A stretch of DNA of 36,029 nt, from contig CADCVW010000107.1 of assembly GCA_902806235.1 (NCBI GenBank), forward strand, positions 1-36,029, given 5' to 3'. The DNA is from an uncultured Sphingomonadaceae bacterium. GTDB lineage: Bacteria > Pseudomonadota > Alphaproteobacteria > Sphingomonadales > Sphingomonadaceae. Under the pieces are notes generated by a model. The model saw only the letters and a program-made list of their open reading frames with translations, searched no databases and was not told the DNA's origin. Positions 26,002 to 36,029 of this stretch are shown here, in pieces. The number at the start of each line of letters is the position of its first letter. Position 1 is the first letter of the stretch. Position numbers and translations under genes: made by a program.

Positions 26002-28248
26002 TTACCCCTCCGCAGCCGTCGTGGCCGGCTCATTCTCGTTGTTCAACGTTCCGAGCGGCGCGAGGCTGCGCGGGTCCAGGCTGATCCGCACCAACGCGCC
26101 ACCCCCCGGCCGGTCAGCGAAACGGATCTGGCCGAGGTGCTCGTCGATAATCTTCTGGACGATGGCGAGCCCCAGGCCCGTGCCGCGGGCGCGCGTTGTC
26201 ATATAAGGCTCGGTGATCCGCTCGCGCTCGGGCGGCAGGCCGACGCCGCTGTCGGCGACCTCCAGGACGAGCATGCCGTCCTCCTGCGCGACGCGCATCG
26301 CCACCTCGCGCTCGCCGTCTGCCTCGCCCTTGGCCTCGATCGCTTCCACTGCGTTCTTGACGACGTTGGTCAGCGCCTGGCCGAGCTGGCGGCGGTCGCA
26401 GACGAGCACGGGCGACGGCTCGGGCGCATCGAAACGGAAGCCGATGTCCGGATGCGCGATCTCGTGCAGGAACAACGCCTGCCGGGCGATCTCGTTAACC
26501 GGCTCGGGCCGGAACACGGGTTTGGGCATGCGCGCGAAGGAGGAGAATTCGTCCACCATCCGGCGCAGGTCGCCGACCTGGCGGACAATGGTCCCAGTCA
26601 GTCGTTCGAACGTGCCCGGGTCGTTCTGCACTTCGCGCCCGTAGCGGCGCTGGAGCCGCTCGGCGGCGAGCTGGATGGGGGTGAGCGGGTTCTTGATCTC
26701 GTGGGCGATGCGCCGCGCGACGTCGGACCAGGCGGCGCGGCGCTGGTCGTTCTGCGCCTGGGTGATGTCGTCGAAGGTGATTACCTCGCCGCCGTCGACG
26801 CGCACGCGGCGAACGGCGAGCGTCAGCGCCTCGCCGCCGAGCACCGCCTGGACGATGCCGTCGCGCTCCTCCCCGTCCAGCCAGCGATCGAGGTCGGGCG
26901 CGAGGTCGCGAAGCGGGACGCCCGCGAGCTCCCCTTCCCCGCCCAGGAACTCGGTGGCGGACGGGTTGGCGAGCAGGATGCGGCGCTCGCGGTCGACGGA
27001 GACCACGCCCGCGCTCACTCCCGACAATACGGCTTCCGTGAACGCGCGGCGGCTGTCGAGTTGCGCGTTGGCGTTGCGCAGCGCGCCCGTCTGCGCCTCG
27101 AGACGGGTCGTCATCGCGTTGAACGCGTTGCCGAGCGCGCCGACCTCGTCCTCCGGGTCGCCGGGCGGCACGCGGGCGGAAAGATCGCCTGCGGAGACCT
27201 GCCCGGCGGCGTCGACCAGCTCGCCCAGCGGCCGGACGAGCCGGTCCGCGAGCTTGAGCGCGATCCAGATCGCTAGCCCGACTAGGAGCAGCGAGAAGAG
27301 AATCAGGAGCGCGTTAAAACGGAACTGGAGCGTGCGCGAACGGCGCAAGGTGCGCTGATAGTCCCCGGACGCGCTCTTCGCTTCCGCGATCTGGGCGATG
27401 GCGGTCGGGTTGATGCGGCGGCTGGCGTAGAGGAAAATGGGCTCCGTCGGGTCGAGCCGCGCGATCGCCTCCATCCGGTCGCTCGCTTCGGCGGCCGCCA
27501 CCGTGCCCGGCCGCAGGCGGCGCAGCTCGGCGGCGGAGAAGCGCGCTTCGAGCGGGCGCTGGTCCAGGTTCACCTGCGCAATCAACTGCACCCGCCCGCC
27601 ATCGTCGAGGCTGACCAGGGCGAGTTCGGAGAGGTCGCGGTACACCGTTTGGAAGAACAGATCCTCGGCGAAGCGCTCGCTATCCAGGCCGTAGCTGTTG
27701 ATGGTGGCGACGACGTCGCCGCTCATCACCGTCATCTCGCGCGTGATGCGCGCTCGATGTTCCTCGGCGTAGACGGACGCGACGCGGTCCGCGTTGCCGA
27801 TCACGGTGCGGACGCGGTCCGAGAACCAGTATTCCACCCCGGTTTGGAACAGGAGCGAGGCGAAGATGACGAGGATCAGCGTCGGCACACTCGCGAGCAC
27901 GGAGAAGAGTGCGACCAGGCGGACGTGGAGGCGCCCGCTGCCGCCGAGCGCGCTGCGCGCTGCGCGGCGCTGCGCGATGCGGCGCGCGACCAGCATCATG
28001 AAGGCGAGCGCGGGAACGAGGTTGGCGACGAGGAGCAGCGTCACCGTGGACGGCGGAAGCAGGTTCTGCGGCGCGCCGCCGCGCGTGATCGCGACGTAGC
28101 TCGCCGCGAGCGTGCCCAGCAGCGCGAGCACCGCCACGAGCTCGAGCGCGCGATAGAAGCGGTCGCGCGTCTCCGGCGTGCGCGGGGCTAGCCGCCGCAG
28201 CAGCGGGGTCCCGCGCCGCTCGGCCGTCATGGTCGTGCGCTGATCCAT
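26002..28248 (-). CDS. ntrY: Sensor histidine kinase NtrY
   Basis: 748 residues, an inner-membrane histidine kinase. Three transmembrane segments lie in the first 120 residues (LVAVLALLGTLAASY; TVTLLLVANLVPALAFMML; LFSVLASVPTLILVIFASLL). A large extracytoplasmic sensor region follows, then a fourth helix (LILFSLLLVGLAIWIALKL) leading into HAMP (LVRPLGELVDAAGQVSAGDL). Next come a PAS domain and HisKA with [15 protein letters not shown] (His516). The ATPase domain shows NVVKNAVEAIE, DSGVGLP and GTGLGLAIVQKI. It phosphorylates NtrX, encoded directly downstream. Confidence 0.95.
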   Translation of the reverse strand: MDQRTTMTAERRGTPLLRRLAPRTPETRDRFYRALELVAVLALLGTLAASYVAITRGGAPQNLLPPSTVTLLLVANLVPALAFMMLVARRIAQRRAARSALGGSGRLHVRLVALFSVLASVPTLILVIFASLLFQTGVEYWFSDRVRTVIGNADRVASVYAEEHRARITREMTVMSGDVVATINSYGLDSERFAEDLFFQTVYRDLSELALVSLDDGGRVQLIAQVNLDQRPLEARFSAAELRRLRPGTVAAAEASDRMEAIARLDPTEPIFLYASRRINPTAIAQIAEAKSASGDYQRTLRRSRTLQFRFNALLILFSLLLVGLAIWIALKLADRLVRPLGELVDAAGQVSAGDLSARVPPGDPEDEVGALGNAFNAMTTRLEAQTGALRNANAQLDSRRAFTEAVLSGVSAGVVSVDRERRILLANPSATEFLGGEGELAGVPLRDLAPDLDRWLDGEERDGIVQAVLGGEALTLAVRRVRVDGGEVITFDDITQAQNDQRRAAWSDVARRIAHEIKNPLTPIQLAAERLQRRYGREVQNDPGTFERLTGTIVRQVGDLRRMVDEFSSFARMPKPVFRPEPVNEIARQALFLHEIAHPDIGFRFDAPEPSPVLVCDRRQLGQALTNVVKNAVEAIEAKGEADGEREVAMRVAQEDGMLVLEVADSGVGLPPERERITEPYMTTRARGTGLGLAIVQKIIDEHLGQIRFADRPGGGALVRISLDPRSLAPLGTLNNENEPATTAAEG

Positions 28249-28305
28249 CGTGGCGCTCCTAACACAGAGCGTTGCGGGGAGAACACGGCGGAAACAAGGC
28301 TGTTC

Positions 28306-29708
<1,403 letters not shown>

Positions 29709-29712
<4 letters not shown>

Positions 29713-30749
29713 CGATCCGCCCCCGCACGGCGCAGCCGGACACGGAAGATGGTGCGGCCGGCCGCCTCGTTCCGCGCGTGCTCCAGCACGCCGCCGAGGT
29801 CGGCCGCGAGCTTGTCGGCGAGCGCGAGGCCGAGGCCGGAGCCGTTGAGCTTGGTCGTGACGAACGGCGTGAACAGCGCGGCGGCGACCGCGGACGGCAG
29901 GCCCGGGCCGTCGTCGATAACCGCCGCCTCGATCGGTAGGGCGACGCGTCCTCCCGCCCCATCACCTAGCCCCACCCCGTAGCGGTAGGCGGTGCGCAGC
30001 TGAACGGGACCGCGCGGCGCGGCTTCCACTGCGTTCTTCAGTAGGTTGGTGAACAGCTGCACCAGCGCATCGCGCTCGCCCAGCACGGCCGGGAGCGACG
30101 GATCGAACGCTTCGTCGATTGCGACGTCCCGCGCGTAGCCCTGGCGGGCGAGCGCGGCGACGTCGCGCAGCACCGCATGGATGTTGAGCGGGCCGCAGTC
30201 CAGCGGACGCGTGTCCGTGAGGCCCTCCATCCGGTCGAGCAACGCGGCGATGCGGTCGACCTCCTGCCGGATCAGCCGGGGCATCTCGCCGCCCTCTCCC
30301 GCTCCCTCGATCAGCTGCGCGGCGCCGCGGATGCCCGACAGCGGGTTCTTGATCTCGTGGGCGAGTACGGCGGCGGCGTCGACCGGGCGCCTGACGCGCG
30401 GGCGGCGCGGCGCGGGGCGTGCATGCACCGCCACCACTCGCCAGCCCGGTCGCGTCGACAACGGGGCGACCGCGACGTCGCCGTCGCGGGCGGGTCCCTG
30501 CGCGAGTTCGATCCGCCGGTCGAAGGCGAAAAAGGGCGCCGCTTCGGCGCGCGCCCCGAGCGCCGCCGCCGGCTCGCCGAAGCGCAGGAAGTCGTCGAGC
30601 GGACGACCGCGCATGACGCGTTCGCTCGCCGTGGCCAGCGCCTCGCCAGCCATGTTCGCGCGCCGGACGCGGCCGGCCTCGTCGAGCACAAAGGTGGGCG
30701 TGGGCGAGCAGAGCAGCGCGTCCTCCGCCGATCCTTCGTCGGCGTTCAA
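29709..30749 (-). CDS. ntrB: Nitrogen regulation sensor kinase NtrB
   Basis: 346 residues, soluble (no membrane segment). An N-terminal PAS domain ([20 protein letters not shown]) precedes HisKA with [19 protein letters not shown] (His131). The ATPase domain shows [22 protein letters not shown] and [15 protein letters not shown]. It phosphorylates or dephosphorylates NtrC under control of PII proteins. The start is TTG at 30749, overlapping the dusB stop as TTGA. The dusB-ntrB-ntrC order is the standard alphaproteobacterial arrangement. Confidence 0.95.
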
Positions 30750-31744
30750 GCCGCCGCGCGCTCGAGCCAGGGCGCGTAGAATTCGGCGAGCATCGCCCGG
30801 GCGCGGCGGCTATCTCCTTCGAAGTTGAAGCGATTGCGGAAGTCGGCGGAGCCGTGCAGCCCGCGCGTATACCAGCCGACGTGCTTGCGCATCAGGTTGA
30901 CGGCGGTGTGATCACCGTACTCGTCCAGCATGGTTTCGTAATGGGCGTCGATTAGCCGGTACTGCGCGTCCACGCTCGGATCTGGGCGCGGCGTCCGGTC
31001 GGCGAGGTCGTCGGCGACTTGAGCGAGGAGCCACGGCTTGCCGTAGGCGCCGCGGCCTATCATCACCCCGTCCGCGCCCGACTGCGCCAGCGCCGCGCGC
31101 GCGTCCGCCGCCGAGCAGATGTCACCGTTGACGATCACGGGCAGCCGCACCGCTTCCTTCACGCGGGCGACGAAGGACCAGTCGGCCGAGCCCTTGTACA
31201 TCTGGCAGCGCGTGCGGCCGTGAACGGTGATCATCCGCACGCCCAAGTCCTCGGCGATGCGCGCGAGCTCCGGGGCGTTCAGGCTGTCGTGGTTCCAGCC
31301 CATGCGCATCTTCAGCGTCACGGGCACCTGCACCGCGCGCACCGTAGCCTCGATAATCGCGGCGGCGAGCGGCAGGTCGCGCATCAGCGCGGAGCCTGCG
31401 TCGCCGTTGACCACTTTCTTGACCGGGCAGCCCATGTTGATGTCGATGATCGCCGCGCCGCGGTCCTCGTTGAGCTTGGCGGCCTCGGCCATCTCCTTGG
31501 GCGAGCAGCCAGCGAGCTGGAGCGAGACGGGCTCCTCAATCGAGTCCCACAGCGCCTTCTGCAGCGACTGGCGCGTTTCGCGGATCATCGCCTGGCTGGC
31601 GATCATCTCCGACACGGTGAGCCCCGCGCCGTAGCGCTTGACGATGCGACGGAACGGCCGGTCGGTGACGCCCGTCATGGGCGCGAGGATCACCGGCTCC
31701 GCGATACGCACGGGGCCAATTTGGATAGGCTGAACGAGGCTCAT
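30746..31744 (-). CDS. dusB: tRNA-dihydrouridine synthase (DusB family)
   Basis: 332 residues; an FMN enzyme that reduces specific uridines in tRNA to dihydrouridine. Visible motifs: [18 protein letters not shown] at the N-terminus, [15 protein letters not shown], the catalytic-Cys segment [20 protein letters not shown] (C106), [26 protein letters not shown] and PVIVNGDI. The ATG at 31744 begins [12 protein letters not shown]. It heads the minus-strand nitrogen-control block and is divergent from ispDF with 74 bases between the starts. Confidence 0.96.
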   Translation of the reverse strand: MSLVQPIQIGPVRIAEPVILAPMTGVTDRPFRRIVKRYGAGLTVSEMIASQAMIRETRQSLQKALWDSIEEPVSLQLAGCSPKEMAEAAKLNEDRGAAIIDINMGCPVKKVVNGDAGSALMRDLPLAAAIIEATVRAVQVPVTLKMRMGWNHDSLNAPELARIAEDLGVRMITVHGRTRCQMYKGSADWSFVARVKEAVRLPVIVNGDICSAADARAALAQSGADGVMIGRGAYGKPWLLAQVADDLADRTPRPDPSVDAQYRLIDAHYETMLDEYGDHTAVNLMRKHVGWYTRGLHGSADFRNRFNFEGDSRRARAMLAEFYAPWLERAAA

Positions 31745-31818
31745 GCGGCTGCCTGTTTTCTAGGCAGACCGACCTAGGCGAGTTGCCGCCCCCCGGCAAG
31801 GCCGCTAGGCGGCGCGCG

Positions 31819-32955
31819 ATGCCTAGCCAGCCCGTCATCGCCGCCCTGATCGTCGCCGCCGGCGAAGGCGCGCGCGCGGGCGGGGGCGTGCCGAAGCAGT
31901 ACCGGCGGATGGGCGGACAGAGCCTGCTCGCCGCGGCGGTGGACAGCTTGGCCCGGCATCCGGCGGTGGCGCGTGTGCAGGTGGTGATCGGCGTGGGGCA
32001 GGAAACGCTCTACGCCGAGGCGGTGCGCGACCGTCCCCTGCCCCCGCCCGTGCTCGGCGGCGCGACGCGGCGAGCATCCGTGGCGAACGGCTTGGCGGCG
32101 CTCGGGCCGGAGGTGACGCATGTCTTGGTTCATGACGCCGCGCGCAGCGCGGTGCCGGCGGAGGTGACGAACCGGCTCGTCGCGGCGCTGGCCGCGCACG
32201 ACGCCGCCGTGCCCGTGCTCCCCGTCACCGACACGCTCGCCGGGGCGGGTGTGCTGCTCGGCCCGGCGGTGGACCGGGCGGGCGTGGTGCGGGTGCAGAC
32301 GCCCCAGGCGTTCCGGCTGGCGGCACTGAGCGCGGCGCACGACGGCTGGACCGGCGCGGAGCCGACGGACGACGCGGGCATGGTCCGCGCGATCGGCACG
32401 TCCGTCGCCGCGGTCGAGGGCGACCGGCGGCTGGAAAAGATCACCCACCCGGAGGACCTGACGGTGAACATGGTGACCCGCGTCGGTACGGGCTTCGACG
32501 TCCATGCCTTCGCCCCCGGCGATGCCGTCATGCTGTGCGGGGTCGCGGTGCCCCACGCGCGCGGGCTCGCCGGGCACAGCGACGCGGACGTCGGACTGCA
32601 CACGCTGGTCGACGCCTTGCTCGGCACGCTCGCCGACGGCGACATCGGCCAGCACTTCCCGCCCACGGACGAGCGGTGGCGGGGGGCCGCCTCCTCCCGC
32701 TTCGTCGAGTTCGCGCGCGAGCGGGTGGCCGCGGCCGGTGGAGTGATCGACCACGTCGACCTCACCCTGATTTGCGAGCGGCCCAAGGTCGGCCCGCACC
32801 GCGAGGTGATGCGCGCGCGGGTGGCCGAGCTGCTCGGCCTCCCCGTGCGCCGCGTGAGCGTCAAGGCGACCACCACCGAGCGGCTCGGCTTCACCGGGCG
32901 CGAGGAGGGCATCGCGGCACAGGCCGCCGTGTCCGTGCGTTATCCCGAGGAATGA
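31819..32955 (+). CDS. ispDF: Bifunctional IspD/IspF of the MEP isoprenoid pathway
   Basis: 378 residues joining two enzymes of the non-mevalonate pathway. The N-terminal part (about 1-220) is IspD, making CDP-methylerythritol: ALIVAAGEGARAGGGVPKQY, VLVHDAARSAV and VQTPQAF. The C-terminal part (about 222-378) is IspF, making the cyclodiphosphate: TRVGTGFDVHAF (Asp and His metal ligands), GHSDADVGLHTLVDALLG, DIGQHFPPTD and VKATTTERLGFTGREEGI. This fusion is typical of alphaproteobacteria. The ATG at 31819 is chosen since it begins the IspD fold; an upstream TTG extension would add 12 poor residues. Its stop overlaps pncC as ATGA. Confidence 0.97.
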   Translation: MPSQPVIAALIVAAGEGARAGGGVPKQYRRMGGQSLLAAAVDSLARHPAVARVQVVIGVGQETLYAEAVRDRPLPPPVLGGATRRASVANGLAALGPEVTHVLVHDAARSAVPAEVTNRLVAALAAHDAAVPVLPVTDTLAGAGVLLGPAVDRAGVVRVQTPQAFRLAALSAAHDGWTGAEPTDDAGMVRAIGTSVAAVEGDRRLEKITHPEDLTVNMVTRVGTGFDVHAFAPGDAVMLCGVAVPHARGLAGHSDADVGLHTLVDALLGTLADGDIGQHFPPTDERWRGAASSRFVEFARERVAAAGGVIDHVDLTLICERPKVGPHREVMRARVAELLGLPVRRVSVKATTTERLGFTGREEGIAAQAAVSVRYPEE

Positions 32956-33482
32956 GCACCGACCCCCACTCCTTCCTGCCGCCCGAGCTCCGCGCCAAGG
33001 CGGAGGCGGTGATCGCGGCCAACCGCGCCGTCGGCCGCCGCGTCGCGCTCGCCGAGTCGTGCACGGGCGGACTCGCGGCCGTCGCGCTGACGGAGGTGCC
33101 CGGCTCGTCCGACGTGTTCGAGGGCGGCTTCGTTACTTACTCAAATGAGGCCAAGCAGCGGCTGCTCGGCGTTAGTGAGGACGTGCTCGACACTTTCGGG
33201 GCGGTCTCCATCGCGGTCGCTTGGGGCATGGCGCACGGCGCGCTGAAGCGAATGGGCGCGGACGTCGCGGTGGCGATCACGGGCGTCGCCGGCCCGGGCG
33301 GCGGATCGGAGCGCAAGCCGGTCGGCACCGTGATCTTCGCGCGGGCGGAGCGCGGCGACGCGCCGGACAAGATGGTTGCCGACCGCCGCGACTTCGGCGA
33401 CCTGGGCCGGAGCGGCGTCCGCGTTCAGGCGGCGCTGTGCGCGCTGGAGCTGCTGATGCCGCCGGAAGCTGACGCGCCATAG
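32952..33482 (+). CDS. pncC: CinA C-terminal family nicotinamide-nucleotide amidohydrolase
   Basis: 176 residues, the stand-alone PncC/CinA C-terminal domain that deamidates NMN to NaMN in the pyridine nucleotide salvage cycle. Motifs: ALAESCTGGLAAVALTEVPG, SSDVFEGGFVTYSNEAKQRL, GVSEDVLDTFGAVS and AITGVAGPGGGSERKPVGTV. All are intact. The ATG at 32952 overlaps the ispDF stop. Its last 58 bases overlap, on the opposite strand, the end of the COQ10-like gene. Confidence 0.95.
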   Translation: MSTDPHSFLPPELRAKAEAVIAANRAVGRRVALAESCTGGLAAVALTEVPGSSDVFEGGFVTYSNEAKQRLLGVSEDVLDTFGAVSIAVAWGMAHGALKRMGADVAVAITGVAGPGGGSERKPVGTVIFARAERGDAPDKMVADRRDFGDLGRSGVRVQAALCALELLMPPEADAP

Positions 33483-33904
33483 AGTTCGGCGGCGCGGCGT
33501 TCGAACGCCGCCACCATGTTCTCGAACGCCCGGTCGAAGACGCGCTCCGCCGCGGCGTTGAGCACGCGCGAGCGGAAGGCGAAGTCGACGAGGAAGGACA
33601 GTTCCGTGCTCCCATCGCCCGCGGGTTCGAAGCGCCAGTCGTTCTCCAGCCGGCTCAGCGGCCCGTCGACCAGGGTGGCGCGCACGCGACGGGGGCGGTC
33701 CTTCTCCACCCGGCTCGTGAACCGCTCGCGGAACGAGCCGAAGCTCGCGACGAGGTCGGCGAACATGACCGATCCGCTATCCCCGCGCACCCGCGCGGCG
33801 GCGACGCCGGGCAGGAACCCGGGGTAAGAGTCGACGTCGGCGACGAGATCGAAAAGCTGCTCGGGACTATAGGGGAGCAGCCGGACGTCCTCGCGCCTAG
33901 GCAT
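33425..33904 (-). CDS. COQ10/RatA-like START-domain protein
   Basis: 159 residues with the ubiquinone-binding START pattern: [69 protein letters not shown], and [20 protein letters not shown]. It belongs to the Coq10 group that assists coenzyme Q use in respiration; homologues are often mislabelled as RatA toxins. It overlaps lipA by 8 bases at its start, the usual lipA partner in alphaproteobacteria. The low-complexity tail ([14 protein letters not shown]) is encoded within the overlap with pncC and may be a recent extension. Confidence 0.9.
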   Translation of the reverse strand: MPRREDVRLLPYSPEQLFDLVADVDSYPGFLPGVAAARVRGDSGSVMFADLVASFGSFRERFTSRVEKDRPRRVRATLVDGPLSRLENDWRFEPAGDGSTELSFLVDFAFRSRVLNAAAERVFDRAFENMVAAFERRAAELYGASASGGISSSSAHSAA

Positions 33905-34832
33905 GCACCTTCGCCGCGGCGCGCCCGAGCTGCGCCTCCCGGGCCGCCCTGAGCTTCGCGAAATCGTCGCCCGCGTGGTAGGACGAGCGCGTCAGCGGGC
34001 TCGCCGCGACCAGCAGGAAGCCCTTGGCCCGCGCGATCGCGGCGTAGGCGTTGAACGCCGCCGGAGTCACGAACTCGGCGACCTTGGCGTGGCGCGGCGT
34101 GGGTTGGAGATACTGGCCCATGGTCAGGAAATCGATGCCGGCCGAGCGCATGTCGTCCATCACTTGGTGGACCTCCAGCCGCTCCTCGCCCAAGCCCATC
34201 ATCACCCCGGACTTGGTGAAGATCGACGGGTCGTGGCGCTTCACCGTTTCCAGCAAGCGGAGCGAGGCGTAGTAGCGCGCGCCGGGGCGGATGGTGGGGT
34301 AGAGCCGGGGCACCGTCTCCAGATTGTGGTTGTACACGTCCGGGCGTGCGGCGACGATCGCCTCCACCGCCGCGTCCGCCTTGTTGCGGAAGTCGGGGGT
34401 GAGGATCTCGATGGTGGTGGCGGGCGTCGCGCGGCGCAGCTCCTCGATCACCCGGACGAACTGGCGCGCGCCGCCGTCGGGCAGGTCGTCGCGGTCGACG
34501 CTGGTCACCACGATGTGCTGCAGCCCGAGCTCCGCCGCGGCCTCCGCGACGTGCGCGGGCTCGAGCGGGTCGACGGCGCGCGGCATCCCCGTCTTGACGT
34601 TGCAGAAGGCGCAGGCCCGCGTGCAGGTGTCCCCTAAGATCATCACGGTGGCGTGCTTCTTGGTCCAGCACTCGCCGATGTTCGGGCAGGCCGCTTCCTC
34701 GCACACGGTGGAAAGGTTAAGGCGGCGCATCAGCTTGCGCGTGTCGGCGAAGCCGGCGCTGGTCGGGGCCTTGACCCTGATCCAGTCGGGCTTGCGCGCT
34801 TTCGGCTGCGCGGCGGGGGACATCGCGTTCAT
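33897..34832 (-). CDS. lipA: Lipoyl synthase
   Basis: 311 residues; a radical SAM enzyme that inserts two sulfurs into octanoyl groups on lipoate-dependent proteins. The auxiliary cluster ligands are C44, C49 and C55 ([12 protein letters not shown]); the SAM cluster is C70-x3-C74-x2-C77 (CTRACAFC). The conserved C-terminal serine ligand is in RSSYHA. Other landmarks are [23 protein letters not shown] and [11 protein letters not shown]. The ATG at 34832 is preferred as it gives the normal N-terminus; GTG at 34868 is also in frame. Neither has a good ribosome site. It is divergent from the NYN gene with 80 bases between. Confidence 0.96.
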   Translation of the reverse strand: MNAMSPAAQPKARKPDWIRVKAPTSAGFADTRKLMRRLNLSTVCEEAACPNIGECWTKKHATVMILGDTCTRACAFCNVKTGMPRAVDPLEPAHVAEAAAELGLQHIVVTSVDRDDLPDGGARQFVRVIEELRRATPATTIEILTPDFRNKADAAVEAIVAARPDVYNHNLETVPRLYPTIRPGARYYASLRLLETVKRHDPSIFTKSGVMMGLGEERLEVHQVMDDMRSAGIDFLTMGQYLQPTPRHAKVAEFVTPAAFNAYAAIARAKGFLLVAASPLTRSSYHAGDDFAKLRAAREAQLGRAAAKVHA

Positions 34833-34912
34833 GGGCGGGAGATAGCGAGCGCGGGGGCGCTCCGCCACCCTCGCGCCGTTGCGCTCTCGCGCGCGCCGTC
34901 GCAGGAAGCGGC

Positions 34913-35674
34913 ATGGACAATGCCCGCAACGTCGCCCTCCTGATCGACGCCGACAACGCCCAGCCCTCGGCCATCGACCCCGTGCTCACCGTGCTCGCCG
35001 AACTCGGCACGGTGAACGTGCGCCGCGCCTACGGCAACTGGTCCAAGCCCGCTCTCAACGGCTGGCGCGACATGGCGGTGCGCTACGGCATCGAGCCGCA
35101 GCAGCAGTTCGACCTGACCAAGGGCAAGAACGCGACGGACATGAAGATGACCATCGACGCGATGGACCTCATGTTCCGCGGCCGCATCGACGCGTTCGGC
35201 ATCATGTCGTCCGACAGCGATTTCATGCCGCTCGCGGTGCGGCTGCGGCAGGACGGGCTGCCGGTGTACGGCTTCGGCGGGGAAGGCACGCCCAAAGCGT
35301 TCCAGAACGCCTGCTCGCGCTTCATCGACGTGGGTGCGCTGCTTCGCCCCGACCGCGGATCCGGCCCCGATCGCGGCGCGCTCGAGGAGGAGCCCCCGCT
35401 CCCCACCATCGCCGACGTCCTGCCCCCGGCCATTCGCCGCGACGCCAAGAAGGACCCGGAACTGCTCAAGCTGCTCGTCGACGCCTATGACTCGGTGAAG
35501 AAGGACGCGCGCGGCTACGTTTCGCTGTCCGCGATGGGCCAGCTCGCGGGCAACCGGTCGAGCTTCGACGCGCGCAATTACGGGTTCCGCCGGTTGTCCG
35601 ATCTGATCGAGGCGGTGGACAATTTCCAGGTCGATCGGCGCGAGAACGGGCTTTGGGTGAAGCGGGTGCGCTGA
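34913..35674 (+). CDS. NYN/LabA-like domain protein with OST-HTH (LOTUS) domain
   Basis: 253 residues. The N-terminal NYN domain (about 5-145, PIN-like nuclease fold) has [14 protein letters not shown] with D12, [18 protein letters not shown] with D76, and [16 protein letters not shown] with D101/D103, so the acidic site looks complete. The C-terminal part (about 175-250) fits an OST-HTH/LOTUS RNA-binding domain: [28 protein letters not shown] and [17 protein letters not shown]. Such proteins are predicted ribonucleases; their targets are mostly unknown. AGGAAG lies 5 bases before the ATG. It is convergent with the following gene, with 4 bases between the stops. Confidence 0.9.
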   Translation: MDNARNVALLIDADNAQPSAIDPVLTVLAELGTVNVRRAYGNWSKPALNGWRDMAVRYGIEPQQQFDLTKGKNATDMKMTIDAMDLMFRGRIDAFGIMSSDSDFMPLAVRLRQDGLPVYGFGGEGTPKAFQNACSRFIDVGALLRPDRGSGPDRGALEEEPPLPTIADVLPPAIRRDAKKDPELLKLLVDAYDSVKKDARGYVSLSAMGQLAGNRSSFDARNYGFRRLSDLIEAVDNFQVDRRENGLWVKRVR

Positions 35675-35678
35675 AGCG

Positions 35679-36029
35679 CTACCCGCCCGCCCCCGCCCGC
35701 GCGAACTCGTCGGCCACCGCCGCGAGGCAGCGGTTGTAGGGCACGGGGCCGGCGAGCTTGTCGTCGACGCAGGTCAGCTCGGCCGACTGCCGCGCGTCGG
35801 GGGTGGGCGCGGACAAGTCCGGCCGCCCGCTCCGCCCCCCGAGCGCGGCGAGGTGCATGTTGCGGCAGCGGTTCCAGCTGGTCGGCCCGGCGAGCTTGGC
35901 CTCGACGCAGGCGAGCTCGATCGACTGGCGCTCCTGCGCGCGGAGCGCCCCGAGGTCCGGCGAGCGCGAGCTGAAGGCGGCGAAGCGCTCCTCGACCGGG
36001 CGCTCGGCGGCCACCAGCGGCTCGGCGGC
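35679..36029 (-). CDS. Cys-repeat hypothetical protein (5' end beyond window)
   Basis: 116 codons are visible and the frame is still open at the right edge, so the N-terminus is missing; the GTG at 36014 need not be the start. The visible part carries two tandem units of about 43 residues: ERQSIELACVEAKLAGPTSW-NRC and ARQSAELTCVDDKLAGPVPY-NRC, each preceded by a PDL motif (SPDLGALRA, RPDLSAPTP). I recognise the RQSIELAC...GPxxYNRC unit from proteobacterial envelope proteins, where it occurs in several copies after other domains; its function is unknown. The paired cysteines in each unit suggest a disulfide and an extracytoplasmic location. Confidence 0.65.
   Translation of the reverse strand, partial: AAEPLVAAERPVEERFAAFSSRSPDLGALRAQERQSIELACVEAKLAGPTSWNRCRNMHLAALGGRSGRPDLSAPTPDARQSAELTCVDDKLAGPVPYNRCLAAVADEFARAGAGG

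Overview
The window looks like a piece of a high-GC alphaproteobacterial chromosome, most likely from the Sphingomonadales. The evidence is the core block dusB-ntrB-ntrC-ntrY-ntrX-hfq-hflX with mazG convergent to hflX, a double-domain Hfq, a fused ispDF, a zinc-free (C-minus) L31, two TonB-dependent receptors, PEP-CTERM and UrcA family proteins, and many TTG/GTG starts. The assignment comes from gene content and recognised protein families; no database search was possible.

Layout. (1) Positions 1-2700: a vitamin B12 uptake unit on the minus strand, with a BtuF-like binding protein cut by the left edge and a BtuB-like receptor. It is preceded by a well-preserved cobalamin riboswitch and a hairpin that buries the ribosome binding site. 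(2) 2759-7513: rpmE, then a glutarate-activation/glutaryl-CoA dehydrogenase pair (lysine/glutarate catabolism), then a second TonB-dependent receptor with a strong-looking promoter. (3) 7514-14072: a sparse, degraded accessory zone ending at a tRNA-Ser(UGA) gene. It holds ynfA, a zinc-ribbon-like small protein and a remnant of a second copy, an intact PEP-CTERM protein and a frameshifted one on the other strand, a secreted basic/acidic protein, a UrcA protein, a frameshifted small protein and an intergenic repeat pair. (4) 14208-21752: a dense plus-strand run for cell wall (MltB-type lytic transglycosylase, D,D-carboxypeptidase), DNA replication and precursors (tmk, holB), translation (metG) and small hydrolases (TatD, a metallo-beta-lactamase fold protein, a retropepsin). 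(5) 21796-31744: mazG facing the minus-strand nitrogen-control block. (6) 31819-36029: ispDF and pncC, a COQ10-like START protein with lipA on the opposite strand, a NYN/LabA-like protein, and a Cys-repeat protein running off the right edge.

Most core genes are joined by 1-8 base overlaps with TTGA, GTGA or ATGA stop-start junctions, so translational coupling is a general theme. One junction (gcdH/gcdG) appears to use CTGA. I did not find a defence island, phage, CRISPR array or complete insertion sequence. The points most worth following are the asymmetric tandem Hfq, the possible CTG start, the decayed zone next to tRNA-Ser, and the two genes there whose frames are broken and that a simple ORF scan misses.
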